DNA of 49,077 bases from an uncultured Lachnospiraceae bacterium (GTDB lineage Bacteria; Bacillota; Clostridia; Lachnospirales; Lachnospiraceae): positions 1 to 49,077 of the forward strand of contig CAJTVT010000020.1 in NCBI GenBank assembly GCA_910580015.1, in the 5' to 3' direction. The first letter of the stretch is position 1. Every line of letters starts with the position of its first letter. The position numbers were made by a program, and so were the translations under genes. The notes under the pieces were generated by a model. That model had not been told where the DNA came from. It did not search any database and was given only the letters and a program-made list of their open reading frames with translations. Of the stretch, positions 42,989 to 49,077 are shown in pieces.

Positions 42989-43342
42989 CTAATCAGCAGA
43001 ATGCTTCTGATAACCAGGTTCAAGCTTGTACATAACATCTAGAAGATATCGCTGTTCATTCTCGGACAATCCCTTTGCAACTTCATAAAGCTCGGCTAGT
43101 ATTTTGGCGCTCTGTAGCGCCTGGCTTGTATTATTCATCTGTCCAGTGCCGTCCATAAGCCAGTCTTTGTTAATGTTAAGTGTCTTACAGATGGCATTTA
43201 TAACAATTGCTTGTGGTTCTGTTTTATTTTTCTCAAGATTAAATATGACCCCCCGTGATACACCGATGGAATCTGCAAGGGAACGCTGCGTATAGCCGCT
43301 GCTTTTCCTTGCATAGTGCAGCCTCTCTCCTAACGTATTCAT
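42989..43342 (-). CDS. XRE-family transcriptional repressor of the RiPP-like locus
   Basis: A 117-aa cytosolic regulator. The Cro/CI-type HTH occupies about 5-60: LGERLHYARKSSGYTQRSLA, VSRGVIFNLEKNKTEP. A C-terminal helical tail (about 75-117) may dimerise. The start is set at 43342 because GAGGTG lies six bases upstream; an ATG at 43348 abuts the site. Its promoter (43362-43390) is overlapped by one of six copies of a 13-bp palindrome that also cover the divergent promoter, so self-repression and control of the peptide operon are likely. The predicted transcript starts almost at the SD sequence. Confidence 0.9.
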   Translation of the reverse strand: MNTLGERLHYARKSSGYTQRSLADSIGVSRGVIFNLEKNKTEPQAIVINAICKTLNINKDWLMDGTGQMNNTSQALQSAKILAELYEVAKGLSENEQRYLLDVMYKLEPGYQKHSAD

Positions 43343-43361
43343 GCTCATCACCTCGAAATTA

Positions 43362-43390
43362 ATTATATAATACCAAAAAAACATTGTCAA
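43362..43390 (-). promoter_or_regulatory. Consensus promoter of the XRE gene
   Basis: Minus strand: TTGACA (43390-43385), 17 bases, TATAAT (43367-43362), both perfect. The -35 lies inside palindrome copy A. Confidence 0.9.
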
Positions 43391-43568
43391 TGCATTTTTT
43401 CATTGTCAATGCAAAACACAAATGTCAATGCAAAATCTGGGTTTCAAATTGGGAGAAAAAAGCATTGACAGTGCAGGATTTTCGATGTCTTTGCTGCAAA
43501 ACCACTGCCTGGAAATCATTGACAATGAAAAAACGGAGATAGAGGTCCGAAGAATGCGTTGACAATGA
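43382..43568. promoter_or_regulatory. Array of six 13-bp palindromic operators
   Basis: The core CATTG-W-CAATG recurs with centres at 43387, 43406, 43425, 43468, 43522 and 43562. The first three are exactly 19 bp apart. The fifth, TCATTGACAATGA, is a perfect palindrome around its central base; the others differ at a few positions. The end copies overlap the -35 boxes of the two divergent promoters. The natural ligand is the adjacent XRE protein (inference). Confidence 0.88.
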
Positions 43569-43587
43569 AAACATTCGGTGTTATAAT
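43559..43587 (+). promoter_or_regulatory. Consensus promoter of the peptide operon
   Basis: TTGACA (43559-43564), 17 bases, TATAAT (43582-43587), both perfect. The -35 lies inside palindrome copy F. Confidence 0.9.
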
Positions 43588-43629
43588 TCGGTGTGTAAGC
43601 TATGGAGCATAGTGAAGGGGGGATGCACA

Positions 43630-43830
43630 TTGGCAGTTTATGTCGGTTCTATAAGAGAAGTGGATAATAAGACAAGTGTACTGGATGAGATCATTGATTA
43701 TGCTGTCGGGATTTCCATTGAGGAGCAGGACATTTTGCTGATGATGGCCAAGGCCATGCGGTATACAAGGGACTGCGTCAGCAGCCAGTATCCGGTTCGA
43801 ACCCCTGTGGAATATGGAGAAAGGATGTGA
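43630..43830 (+). CDS. Small protein of unknown function upstream of the precursor peptide
   Basis: A 66-aa protein, not recognised. The likely start is TTG at 43630, seven bases after AAGGGGGG; an in-frame ATG at 43591 lies only four bases after the -10 box and cannot serve a transcript from that promoter. It begins MAVYVGSIREVDNKTS and continues with an amphipathic helical centre (DEIIDYAVGISIEEQDILLM) and a basic end. There is no signal peptide or membrane segment. The stop is five bases before the precursor ATG, so translation is coupled. It could be a leader-binding, regulatory or toxin/antitoxin-like protein; no evidence decides among these. Confidence 0.7.
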   Translation: MAVYVGSIREVDNKTSVLDEIIDYAVGISIEEQDILLMMAKAMRYTRDCVSSQYPVRTPVEYGERM

Positions 43831-43835
43831 AGAAG

Positions 43836-43952
43836 ATGAAGTTAGAGAAGTATGAAGCGCCAGAGATGGAAGTTGTGTTGTTTGAGAGTGGGGATATTAT
43901 TACTGAAAGTGGTAATTTAGGCGGAGGGGATATGACAGATCCTGATGCATAG
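43836..43952 (+). CDS. Candidate lasso-like RiPP precursor peptide
   Basis: A 38-residue peptide too short for usual gene calling. The leader has Tyr6-x2-Pro9-x-Met11 (KYEAPEMEVVLF), matching the YxxPxL motif bound by lasso B1/RRE proteins, and Thr23 at the penultimate leader position if cleavage follows Glu24. The predicted core runs Ser25 to Ala38, SGNLGGGDMTDPDA, which would allow an 8-residue ring between Ser1 and Asp8. The C-terminus is Ala, not the Ser phosphorylated in paeninodin. It is coupled to the 66-aa gene, under the XRE-controlled promoter, and followed by a terminator. Alternative: a non-lasso peptide of the same accessory family. Confidence 0.75.
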   Translation: MKLEKYEAPEMEVVLFESGDIITESGNLGGGDMTDPDA

Positions 43953-43966
43953 GAGATAAGACCTTG

Positions 43967-43997
43967 AGCGGCGGCGTAAGCCGCTGCTTGTTTTTTT
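43967..43997 (+). terminator. Terminator after the precursor gene
   Basis: AGCGGC (43967-43972) / GCCGCT (43980-43985) with a 7-base loop, followed by GCTTG and TTTTTTT. It separates the precursor from the enzyme genes, which would let the peptide be made in excess. Confidence 0.85.
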
Positions 43998-44009
43998 ATG
44001 CACAGATCT

Positions 44010-44072
44010 GTGCAGAGGAGCTATGCGGGGCGCATGGTGAGCAGGAAAAGTCTCCCCTACTCGATTTTATAA
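44010..44072 (+). repeat. Dispersed intergenic repeat, copy 2
   Basis: GTGCAGAGGAGCTATG, a short hairpin (ATGC-GGGGC-GCAT), then GAGCAGGAAAAGTCT and CCCTACTCGATT: the same flanks as copy 1 at 2879-2955. It lies directly after the precursor terminator. Confidence 0.7.
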
Positions 44073-44110
44073 GATTAGAGAGTGAAAATGTCTGAAATTC
44101 TCTTATGGAC

Positions 44111-44178
44111 CAATGTTGTACAACAATACCTATCAACGATGCGCCGAATCGCCTCAAGATATTGTAGTACAATGTTGA
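44111..44178 (+). pseudogene. Possible C-terminal gene fragment with long inverted repeat
   Basis: Bases 44146-44178 read ESPQDIVVQC-stop. They match (29 of 35 bases) the end of the minus-strand gene at the right edge of the window, which reads ESPQNIIAQS-stop. The stretch also forms a 21-bp imperfect hairpin (44111-44131 with 44157-44177, 17 matches). A remnant of a duplicated gene end is the likeliest reading. Confidence 0.45.
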
Positions 44179-44297
44179 GAATTTGTTATGTGATGGGAAT
44201 GGAACATTTTGCACTTTGATTATATATAAAAGGTTTTAGGATATTTGGAGAATTTGAATTGTTTTTCGAAAAATGGTGTTGTAGTGATAACAGGATT

Positions 44298-44385
44298 TAT
44301 AATAAAAATGATAAGAGCGTTAGAAAGATAAATTTCCCATGTGGGTTCATTTTCTTCCCAATGAAAATGAACCTTTTGCCGCTCT
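44298..44385 (+). promoter_or_regulatory. Leader with TATAAT box and strong hairpin before the kinase gene
   Basis: TATAAT at 44298-44303 lacks a good -35. Downstream, GGTTCATTTTC (44344-44354) and GAAAATGAACC (44363-44373) form a perfect 11-bp stem with an 8-base loop and TTTT after it. AGAGCG (44314-44319) and CGCTCT (44380-44385) could close the whole structure. The stem ends 33 bases before the kinase ATG. It may be an attenuator or a folded leader; no known class is recognised. Together with the repeat and the gene fragment this fills most of the 454-base gap. Confidence 0.55.
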
Positions 44386-44406
44386 AATAAAAAATCAGGA
44401 GAATTT

Positions 44407-45138
44407 ATGACATTTCAAATGAAGTTGGCAGGACTTCCTATGGAGGTATCTGCTATTTATGACAGTACAAGGCAGTTCTGCCAAGAGTATCTTACCAAAG
44501 AAGAACCAGTGTTTTCAGTGGTGATTCAGCAGAAGGATATCGAAGATGAGAAGGAACAATTTGCAGCGGCGAACCAGATGCAAAAACAGTTTCTCCAGTC
44601 TTGTCCAGACAGTTATTTAGAGACATTGGCATTGTATCGTAAGATTGCATCAGAGCTTTTGAATGATAGTACCTTGTTGTTTCATGGCTCCGCTGTGGCT
44701 GTGGATGGCCAGGGATATCTTTTTACAGCAGCCAGCGGCACGGGTAAGAGCACGCATGTTCGATTTTGGAGGGAAAAGTTCCAGGAGCGGGCAGTCATGA
44801 TTAATGATGACAAGCCTTTGCTTCATTTTTCAGATAGCGGCATACTTGTGTATGGAACGCCCTGGAATGGTAAACATAAGTTAAGTAATAACCTTGCAGT
44901 GCCATTGAAGGGGTTGTGTATTCTGGAGCGAAGCCAGGAAAATAAGATTCAGGCTATTTCTGGCAGAGATGCATGGCCAAAGTTGCTGCAACAAAGTTAT
45001 CGGCCCAAGGAGCCTGAAAAGCTACAAAAGGTGATGGCCTTGGTGGACAAACTTGCATCAGAGATGAAATTGTATCGGCTTAGCTGCAATATGGATCCTT
45101 TGGCAGCGGAAATTGCCTATCAGGGGATGCAGGAATAA
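44407..45138 (+). CDS. HPr-kinase-like serine/threonine kinase (RiPP-associated)
   Basis: A 243-aa protein with the HPr kinase fold but not HprK itself: the N-terminal sensor domain of HprK is replaced by a short domain. Walker A ASGTGKST at 109-116, an acidic strand with INDDKPLL, and TPWNGKHKLSNNLAVPL match the kinase-like proteins of lasso clusters (PadeK-type), which phosphorylate the peptide. AGGAG precedes ATG. It follows the structured leader and heads the enzyme operon. The proposed precursor lacks a C-terminal Ser, so the target may be an internal Ser/Thr (inference). Confidence 0.85.
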   Translation: MTFQMKLAGLPMEVSAIYDSTRQFCQEYLTKEEPVFSVVIQQKDIEDEKEQFAAANQMQKQFLQSCPDSYLETLALYRKIASELLNDSTLLFHGSAVAVDGQGYLFTAASGTGKSTHVRFWREKFQERAVMINDDKPLLHFSDSGILVYGTPWNGKHKLSNNLAVPLKGLCILERSQENKIQAISGRDAWPKLLQQSYRPKEPEKLQKVMALVDKLASEMKLYRLSCNMDPLAAEIAYQGMQE

Positions 45139-45199
45139 AATTACCCACAACTTTCTGCAAATAGAGGTAGAAAGGGTATGGATTTGGAGGTTATAATTA

Positions 45200-45460
45200 A
45201 TGAAGCTGAAGAAAGAATTTATTACGCATGACAGTGAAGAGGGACAAGTAATGGTGGCAGCGGGGAATGCAGGATTTTCTGGTCTGGTGCGCAGCAATCA
45301 TACAGCGGCCTTTATTGTGGATCAACTGAAGTCGGAGACGACCGAAGAACAGATTGTGGAGGCAATGGCATCTCGTTATGAGGCATCCAGGGAGGTTCTT
45401 GTCAGAGATGTGAAAGGGATCCTTGCAAAATTGAGATCCATCGGAGCGATTGATGAATAA
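45200..45460 (+). CDS. PqqD-family RiPP recognition protein (B1-like)
   Basis: An 86-aa winged-helix protein of the PqqD/RRE group that binds leader peptides and presents them to modifying enzymes. Recognisable parts are the strand pair VMVAAGNAGFSGLVRSN, the helix HTAAFIVDQL, the EEQIVEAMASRYEASREVL helix-turn-helix and the C-terminal LAKLRSIGAI. GGAGG is 10 bases before the ATG at 45200. It overlaps the next gene by 8 bases. In lasso systems the partner B2 protease is fused or adjacent; here none is. Confidence 0.9.
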   Translation: MKLKKEFITHDSEEGQVMVAAGNAGFSGLVRSNHTAAFIVDQLKSETTEEQIVEAMASRYEASREVLVRDVKGILAKLRSIGAIDE

Positions 45461-45896
45461 TACGACATTTGAAGAGGAGATTCAAAAGACAGGGAAGTTG
45501 ATTTACACCAACCGTGGTACCAGTATGATGCCTCTGCTTCGTCAGGGCAGAGATTTGATGATCATTGAACGACCTCCGCAGGGACGATGTAAGAAATACG
45601 ATGTCCCGTTGTATCGATGGCCTGGTGGGGAATACGTGCTGCACCGGATCTTGAAGGTTCGCAAGGAGGATTATGTTATCTGCGGGGATCATTGTTGGCG
45701 GAAAGAATATGGAATCACAGATCAGGATATTATTGGGATTTTGACTGCGGTTGTGCGAGATGGAAAGACCATTCCAGTGACAAATTTTTGGTATCGGTGT
45801 TACGCTCATCTCTGGTGTGATTTTTTTTGGCTGAGAGTTGGAATTTTGCGGCTAAAATATTATATATCCCGAATTATAAGGAAACAAAGACCATGA
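45453..45896 (+). CDS. S24/S26-like signal-peptidase-family protein
   Basis: A 147-aa protein resembling the catalytic core of type I signal peptidase. The nucleophile Ser is in GTSMMPLLRQG. The second motif reads GEYVLHRILKV, with His where bacterial SPases have Lys; this is the Ser/His arrangement of ER/SipW-type peptidases. No N-terminal membrane helix is visible, but a hydrophobic aromatic C-terminal segment (WYRCYAHLWCDFFWLRVGIL) may anchor it. Start ATG 45453 follows GGAG; it overlaps both neighbours. In this locus it is the only candidate for leader removal (inference). Confidence 0.82.
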   Translation: MNNTTFEEEIQKTGKLIYTNRGTSMMPLLRQGRDLMIIERPPQGRCKKYDVPLYRWPGGEYVLHRILKVRKEDYVICGDHCWRKEYGITDQDIIGILTAVVRDGKTIPVTNFWYRCYAHLWCDFFWLRVGILRLKYYISRIIRKQRP

Positions 45897-47632
45897 GACA
45901 GAAAACCAAATCCCGCTCCACGCTGCGATGGCTGAGTGTTGTGGCAGGAAAGGCAAAAAAATATATTGTGGCGCTGTTGATCATTCAGACGCTGCTGGGA
46001 ATCAGCGGCGTCTATTATGCGTTGTTACTCCGGGAGCTGGTGAATGCTGCGGTGGCCAAAGATGAGTCAGGGTTTAGGAAAGCCGTGGCTTCTTTTGTGG
46101 TATTGGTACTTTTGCAGATTGCCCTACGGGCGATGCACCGTTTTTTTGAGGAGTTTTCCAAATCCACCATGGAGAACTGTTTTAAGAGCAGATTGTTTTG
46201 TGCGCTGCTACGGAAGGATTACGCCTCAGTTACCAGGGTCAATTCTGGCGAGTGGATGAATCGTCTGACCTCAGATACCCAGGTGGTGGCGGAGGGGATG
46301 GCTCAGATTCTTCCAGGTGTGGCTGGTATGGCGGTGAAAATGGCAGGTGCTTTGGCTGCTATTTTGCTTCTGGAGCCCAGGTTTCTCTATATTCTGGTTC
46401 CAGGCGGAATGCTGATGTTTTTCTTTACGTACAGTTTTCGCAGGATTTTAAAGACGTTGCACAAGAAAATTCAGGAGGCGGATGGGAGACTGCGCGTGTT
46501 TTTTCAGGAACGGCTGGGAGCAATGCTGATTGTGCGTACTTTTGCACAGGAACCTCAGACGGAAAAACAGGCAGAACAACGGATGTATGAGCATCGCAGA
46601 GCAAGGATGCAGAGGAACCATTTTTCCAATGCCTGCAACGTTGGATTTGGGGCCGCCATGAATGGAGCGTATGTGCTGGGAGCGATATTCTGCGGTTATG
46701 GAATACTCACAGGAACTATGAGCTATGGGAATTTGATGGCGATTCTACAGTTGATCAGTCAGATTCAAAATCCCTTTGCAAATATTACAGGGTATTTGCC
46801 GAAATATTATGCAATGCTGGCAAGCGCGGAACGTCTGATGGAGGTAGAGGATTATCCAGAGGATTGTCCAGGAGAGGCGATTTCCAGACAACAGAGAGAG
46901 CAGTTTTATCGGGAAGATTTTGAAGGCTTGGAGATCTCTGGCGCGTCCTTTACGTATCAGCCGCCAGTGTCTGGGCAAGGGGAACCAGAATCTATGCCAG
47001 TGGTGTTTTCAAATATCAGCCTGACTATCCGAAAAGGCCAGTATGTGGCTTTTACTGGGCCCTCTGGGTGTGGAAAAAGTACGATATTAAAATTGTTGAT
47101 GCGGCTTTATCCCTTGGATGCTGGAACATGCAGTCTGCTAACTCGGAATGGGCGAATGCCTCTTACATCCCAGTGGAGGGGGCTTTTTGCCTATGTTCCA
47201 CAGGGGAACCAATTGCTTTCAGGTACAATTCGAGAGATCATCGCTTTTGGAGATCCAGAGAATATGCGGCGGGATGAGGAATTGAAGCGGGCGCTTACGA
47301 TTGCCTGTGCACAAGAATTTGTGGAAGGGCTGAAACAGGGGATAGATACTCTGCTGGGAGAGCGGGGAACAGGGCTTTCGGAAGGGCAGATGCAGCGGAT
47401 TGCGATTGCCAGGGCTGTGTTCTCGGATCATCCCATTTTGCTGCTAGATGAGGCCACTAGCTCACTAGATGAGGAGGTGGAGGCAAAACTTTTGGCGAAT
47501 CTAAGAAGAATGACCGATAAGACAGTGGTGATTGTCACTCACAGAACAGCCGTGTTGTCGATCTGTGATGTTGATATTAATTTTGGGAAGCTTACCAGAA
47601 ATACGCCGATGGAACGTAAGCTGGAAAGGTGA
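45893..47632 (+). CDS. ABC transporter, fused permease-ATPase (RiPP exporter)
   Basis: A 579-aa half transporter that works as a homodimer. The membrane domain (about 20-310) has six helices starting KKYIVALLIIQTLLGISGVYY. The ATPase has Walker A GPSGCGKST at 389-397, Q-loop AYVPQGNQLLSG, signature GLSEGQMQRIAIA and Walker B ILLLDEATSSLDEE. It has no N-terminal C39 peptidase, so it exports or protects without cleaving a leader. The ATG at 45893 overlaps the previous stop; an in-frame upstream ATG lies inside that gene. The order K, B1, peptidase, D, N places it as the lasso 'D' exporter/immunity gene. Confidence 0.93.
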   Translation: MRQKTKSRSTLRWLSVVAGKAKKYIVALLIIQTLLGISGVYYALLLRELVNAAVAKDESGFRKAVASFVVLVLLQIALRAMHRFFEEFSKSTMENCFKSRLFCALLRKDYASVTRVNSGEWMNRLTSDTQVVAEGMAQILPGVAGMAVKMAGALAAILLLEPRFLYILVPGGMLMFFFTYSFRRILKTLHKKIQEADGRLRVFFQERLGAMLIVRTFAQEPQTEKQAEQRMYEHRRARMQRNHFSNACNVGFGAAMNGAYVLGAIFCGYGILTGTMSYGNLMAILQLISQIQNPFANITGYLPKYYAMLASAERLMEVEDYPEDCPGEAISRQQREQFYREDFEGLEISGASFTYQPPVSGQGEPESMPVVFSNISLTIRKGQYVAFTGPSGCGKSTILKLLMRLYPLDAGTCSLLTRNGRMPLTSQWRGLFAYVPQGNQLLSGTIREIIAFGDPENMRRDEELKRALTIACAQEFVEGLKQGIDTLLGERGTGLSEGQMQRIAIARAVFSDHPILLLDEATSSLDEEVEAKLLANLRRMTDKTVVIVTHRTAVLSICDVDINFGKLTRNTPMERKLER

Positions 47633-47644
47633 GGAGTGCAGAAT

Positions 47645-48847
47645 ATGAGCAGAATGCAGGAAAAAACGCATGTGCAGATGGAAAAAAAGGCATGGACTGT
47701 TCTCTATCTGATGGCGTGCGCCCTCCATGGAGAGAAGCCAGATAATAGCCGGTTGCCAGAGATAAATCTGAATGAGATCTATCGAATCAGTAAATTTCAC
47801 GGAATCGAAGCTATGATCTTTATGGCATTAGAGAAGACGGAGATTTTAGCTGATGCAGAACCCTCTCTGGTCCAGAACTGGAAGGAAGCCAAAGAGAAAG
47901 CGATTCGTAAAAATATGCTCTTTGATGTGGAGCGACAACAGATTCTGGAGGAATTGGAACAGGCTGGAATTTGGTATATGCCTTTGAAGGGCGTGATTCT
48001 ACAGAATCTATATCCTAAGTATGGGATGCGTCAGATGGTGGACAATGATATCCTGTACGATGCCAGCTGCCAGAAAGAGGTTGCCGCGCTGATGAAAAAG
48101 CGGGGGTATGCCAGAGGTGATACAAAGAAAACAGGCCATGATATCGGATATCGGAAAGAACCAGTTTATAACTTCGAAATGCATACTATGCTCATCGAAC
48201 CCATTGAGAGCCCCAGGTGGCATGCATATTATCAGGGAGTTGAGGACAAGCTCCTTTCGGATGAACACTCCCACTATGGGAGACAGTTTTCAAAGGAAGA
48301 TTTTTATTTGTATTTGACGGCTCATACCTGTAAACATTATAGTGGAAGCGGCATAGGGCTCAGAGCTTTGGCAGATACGTATATATATATAAGGAAGAAA
48401 GGGGAATTGTTGGATTGGGATTACCTGAAAAGGGAACTAAAAAATTTGGAAATTCAAGAATTTGAGGAGCGTCTTCGAGCGCTTTCCCTTAAATTGTTTG
48501 AGAATCCCGAAAATCTTTGGAATCTTACACTGACTTCAGAGGAAGAGGCAATGCTTTCTTATTTTACAGAGTCTGGGGTGCATGGCACATTAGAAAATCA
48601 TGTGGAGAAGGTACTTTCTGAGTTTCAATTGGAGGAAAATAACATGGGACTGTCTGGGAAATTGCGTTATATTCGCAAGCGTTTGTTCCCAGATATGGAT
48701 TGGTATCGAAAACACGCCCCATTTTTTGCAAAATTTTGGGTGTTGATTCCATTCTTCCTGATTTACCGTGTTATCCGTCATCTTTTGTTTTATCGAAAGT
48801 GGTTGAGAACAGAACTGCGTATTTTGCGGGGGCTTGGGAAAAAGTAA
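47645..48847 (+). CDS. Nucleotidyltransferase-family protein (NTP_transf_5)
   Basis: A 400-aa protein of the family found at the end of paeninodin-type lasso clusters (PadeN). The core MPLKGVILQNLYPKYGMRQM is followed by the metal-binding Asp133-x-Asp135 in MVDNDILYD, and VYNFEMHTMLIE. The C-terminal third is helical and ends with a hydrophobic basic segment (FWVLIPFFLIYRVIRHL). It may add a nucleotide or other group to the peptide, but the reaction is not established. Start ATG 47645 has AGGAG at 8 bases; an in-frame GTG nine bases earlier is in the site. A strong terminator follows. Confidence 0.85.
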   Translation: MSRMQEKTHVQMEKKAWTVLYLMACALHGEKPDNSRLPEINLNEIYRISKFHGIEAMIFMALEKTEILADAEPSLVQNWKEAKEKAIRKNMLFDVERQQILEELEQAGIWYMPLKGVILQNLYPKYGMRQMVDNDILYDASCQKEVAALMKKRGYARGDTKKTGHDIGYRKEPVYNFEMHTMLIEPIESPRWHAYYQGVEDKLLSDEHSHYGRQFSKEDFYLYLTAHTCKHYSGSGIGLRALADTYIYIRKKGELLDWDYLKRELKNLEIQEFEERLRALSLKLFENPENLWNLTLTSEEEAMLSYFTESGVHGTLENHVEKVLSEFQLEENNMGLSGKLRYIRKRLFPDMDWYRKHAPFFAKFWVLIPFFLIYRVIRHLLFYRKWLRTELRILRGLGKK

Positions 48848-48889
48848 GTGCTTCTAGTGGATATTATATACGTATTTGGGCATGGGCCC

Positions 48890-48936
48890 AAAAAAGCCTT
48901 GTGGATCGAAAGAAACAGATCCGCAGGGCTTTTTTC
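48890..48936. terminator. Bidirectional terminator closing the RiPP-like locus
   Basis: AAAAAAGCCTTGTGGATC (48890-48907) pairs over 18 positions (two G-U) with GATCCGCAGGGCTTTTTT (48918-48935), with a 10-base loop. Confidence 0.92.
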
Positions 48937-48992
48937 TTGTCTTATAGGATGATATTGTCAAAAGAACCATTTTCATTGCAGAGCAAAGTTTT

Positions 48993-49076
48993 TCAAGATT
49001 GCGCTATAATATTTTGAGGCGATTCGCCCATTGCAAGAGCAGCAACCACATCCTCTAACAGCCCAATTTTTAATCC
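48993..49076 (-). CDS. C-terminal end of an unknown minus-strand gene (partial)
   Basis: An open frame enters from the right edge and ends at TGA 48995-48993, reading LKIGLLEDVVAALAMGES then PQNIIAQS. The helix-like pattern, convergent orientation and adjacent bidirectional terminator support a real gene end. A related fragment occurs at 44146-44178. The protein family is not recognisable from 27 residues. Confidence 0.5.
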   Translation of the reverse strand, partial: GLKIGLLEDVVAALAMGESPQNIIAQS

Positions 49077-49077
49077 G

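Noticed and set aside
43791..43804. tRNA T-loop-like GGTTCGAACCCC
   Set aside because: The flanks do not form a T-stem or a cloverleaf, and the bases lie in the reading frame of the 66-aa gene.
43996..44214. A 72-aa minus-strand open frame
   Set aside because: It has no ribosome binding site and runs through the repeat and a hairpin; the plus-strand fragment match is a better explanation.

Overview
The window looks like chromosomal DNA of a gut-type Lachnospiraceae (Clostridia, Firmicutes). The reasons are strong AGGAGG-type ribosome binding sites, consensus sigma-A promoters (TTGACA / TATAAT), tightly packed operons with ATGA start-stop overlaps, an anaerobic-type cobalamin gene set, a DUF6483-like gene, an AAA-ATPase_like/PDDEXK_9 gene and a TetM-like GTPase with an NYN tail. 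The assignment is inference from gene content; no rRNA or tRNA gene is present to test it.

Layout. 1-3.9 kb: clpB under a CIRCE element, a terminator, a short dispersed repeat and a membrane-anchored NodB deacetylase. 3.9-6.8 kb: rarA and a PLP aminotransferase. 6.8-11.3 kb: an operon of a small alarmone synthetase, an MBL-fold hydrolase, a Wzy/O-antigen-ligase-like membrane protein and a split ThrE exporter. 11.3-14.7 kb: a GH13 amylase (minus) divergent from asnB. 14.7-19.7 kb: a structured leader, a thioesterase-like gene, a DUF6483-like gene, then cobalamin genes cbiA, cobT, cobU, cobS and a small membrane-anchored protein. 20.2-25.9 kb: a chemoreceptor, a nested 108-bp palindrome, an AAA-ATPase_like gene (minus) and a MATE transporter. 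26-30.7 kb: a short CobU-like paralogue, a response regulator, a BcrAB-like ABC pair, a histidine kinase and a second small alarmone synthetase. 30.7-39.5 kb: cbiB, a Cys-rich unknown, cobD (its 3' end tandemly triplicated), an RpiB/LacAB-like gene, cbiP, cbiC, hemA, a NUDIX gene, a siroheme-synthase-type dehydrogenase and hemC. 39.6-42.9 kb: a TetM-like GTPase fused to a Rae1/YacP-type NYN nuclease domain, then an FNT-family membrane protein.

43.0-48.9 kb is the most unusual region. A minus-strand XRE repressor faces a plus-strand operon across an intergenic region with six copies of a 13-bp palindrome that overlap near-perfect promoters on both strands. The operon encodes a 66-aa unknown and a 38-aa peptide whose leader has the YxxP and penultimate-Thr signatures of lasso-peptide precursors. 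After a terminator and a structured leader come an HPr-kinase-like kinase, a PqqD-type recognition protein, an S26-like peptidase with a Ser/His-type motif, an ABC exporter and an NTP_transf_5 nucleotidyltransferase. This is the accessory set of paeninodin-type lasso clusters, but with no cyclase (C) and no transglutaminase-like leader peptidase (B2). It is a candidate for a non-canonical RiPP system or a lasso locus that relies on enzymes elsewhere.

How the genes work together: hemA, hemC and the siroheme-type dehydrogenase supply the tetrapyrrole. CbiC, CbiA, CbiP, CbiB, CobD, CobU, CobT and CobS carry out ring rearrangement, amidation, aminopropanol arm formation and nucleotide-loop assembly. 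The remaining cbi methylases, cbiD, hemB and hemD are not in the window. I found no cobalamin riboswitch, tRNA, CRISPR array, insertion sequence or prophage.
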